Shown in pieces: positions 5,004-5,349 of a stretch of DNA of 5,349 bases (the stretch's first letter is position 1; the number at the start of each line of letters is the position of its first letter). Position numbers and translations under genes: made by a program. The notes beneath the pieces were generated by a model, which saw only the letters and a program-made list of their open reading frames with translations, made no database searches and was not told the DNA's origin. The stretch is from Proteiniphilum sp. UBA5283 (GTDB lineage Bacteria; Bacteroidota; Bacteroidia; Bacteroidales; Dysgonomonadaceae): NCBI GenBank assembly GCA_002408485.1, contig DHSP01000001.1, positions 10,630-15,978 of the forward strand. Direction: 5' to 3'.

Positions 5004-5349
5004 ATGAAAAGTTTGTTGTTTTATGTCTTCATTTTGCTCCCGTCTATTCTCTTCGGGCAGGATGACCTGAAGAAATCAGCCGAAGATTTTATGAAAGGAT
5101 ACTACAAATTATTTGAAGAAAAAAAGTGGAATTTGGTTACGGAAACGTATGCTGAAGATGCACAGGTAGTTTGGATGAATGGAATGGTTTTATCTTTGTA
5201 TGAAATGATGAAGCCGGTATTGGAAAAAAATAAAACAGAAATGACCAGCGATAAAGTCGATGTGAAGTGGATTTTATCAGACATTACGGGTCCAAATTCA
5301 GTACTCGTTACTACGAGATACATAGAAACGACTGACCGCACGGGAAATA
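5004..5349 (+). CDS. Exported NTF2/SnoaL-like protein, N-terminal part
   Basis: The frame opens at the ATG at 5004 and runs off the right edge after 115 codons. The first 19 residues, MKSLLFYVFILLPSILFGQ, are a typical Bacteroidota signal peptide, so the protein should reach the periplasm or beyond. The mature part begins with a helix, FMKGYYKLFEEKKWNLV, then ETYAEDAQVVWMNG. This is the pattern of the NTF2-like fold (SnoaL/DUF4440 type): an N-terminal helix, an AEDA turn and the first strand of the cone-shaped sheet. Later strands, VDVKWILSDI and SVLVTTRYIE, fit that fold. These domains bind small ligands or act as enzymes or stress proteins, and no function can be given here. There is no clear ribosome binding site; the leader is AT-rich. 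Domain assignment is by pattern and is less certain than the export signal. Confidence 0.75.
   Translation, partial: MKSLLFYVFILLPSILFGQDDLKKSAEDFMKGYYKLFEEKKWNLVTETYAEDAQVVWMNGMVLSLYEMMKPVLEKNKTEMTSDKVDVKWILSDITGPNSVLVTTRYIETTDRTGN

Noticed and set aside
5102..5341. Minus-strand frame of 79 codons opposite the exported NTF2-like gene
   Set aside because: The plus strand carries a signal peptide and a fold-like pattern over the same bases; the minus frame has neither.
1..5349. Mobile elements, CRISPR repeats, tRNA or rRNA genes, toxin-antitoxin or defence genes
   Set aside because: I looked on both strands for transposase motifs, terminal inverted repeats, regularly spaced repeats and tRNA-like clover-leaf ends, and found none.

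Overview
The window looks like ordinary chromosomal DNA from a member of the Bacteroidota, probably Bacteroidales. Three things point that way. The protein families are typical of that group: DUF4256, DUF2024, DUF1697, a membrane-anchored serine hydrolase of the beta-lactamase fold, and a small exported NTF2-like protein whose signal peptide ends in FGQ. Most starts lack a clear Shine-Dalgarno sequence. A TAnnTTTG-type -7 box also lies beside one start. I cannot place it to genus, and this assignment is inference.

Layout. Bases 1-260 hold the C-terminal end of an alpha/beta hydrolase like proline iminopeptidase (+). A complete DUF4256 gene follows at 343-903 (+). It converges, across about 15 bases, on a TauE/SafE-type membrane exporter at 919-1692 (-). 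Upstream of the exporter, on the same strand, is the wreck of a rhodanese gene (1739-1983). It carries a one-base frameshift and has lost the half that would hold the active-site cysteine. About 250 bases without a convincing gene follow. Next comes a 37-codon fragment of a cyclophilin (2241-2354, +), cut off by a stop that overlaps the start of a full-length SxxK serine hydrolase (2351-3700, +). Downstream on the + strand are three small genes: DUF2024 (3799-4071), DUF1697 (4137-4682) and, running off the window, an exported NTF2/SnoaL-like protein (5004-5349). Between the last two lie a perfect 14-bp palindrome and an unrecognised minus-strand reading frame (4803-4982).

How the parts relate. 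The rhodanese and the TauE/SafE exporter were probably once a sulfur-handling pair: a sulfurtransferase with an exporter for a sulfur-containing anion. Here only the exporter appears intact. The cyclophilin fragment supplies a perfect AGGAGG and an ATGA overlap to the serine hydrolase, which may have become translationally coupled to it. The other genes look like single-gene units of general or unknown function.

I see no mobile element, CRISPR array, RNA gene, phage gene or defence locus, and no evidence for a new multi-gene system. The most unusual stretch is 1739-2354, where two broken genes lie side by side between intact ones. This suggests past deletion or rearrangement, or else an assembly error.
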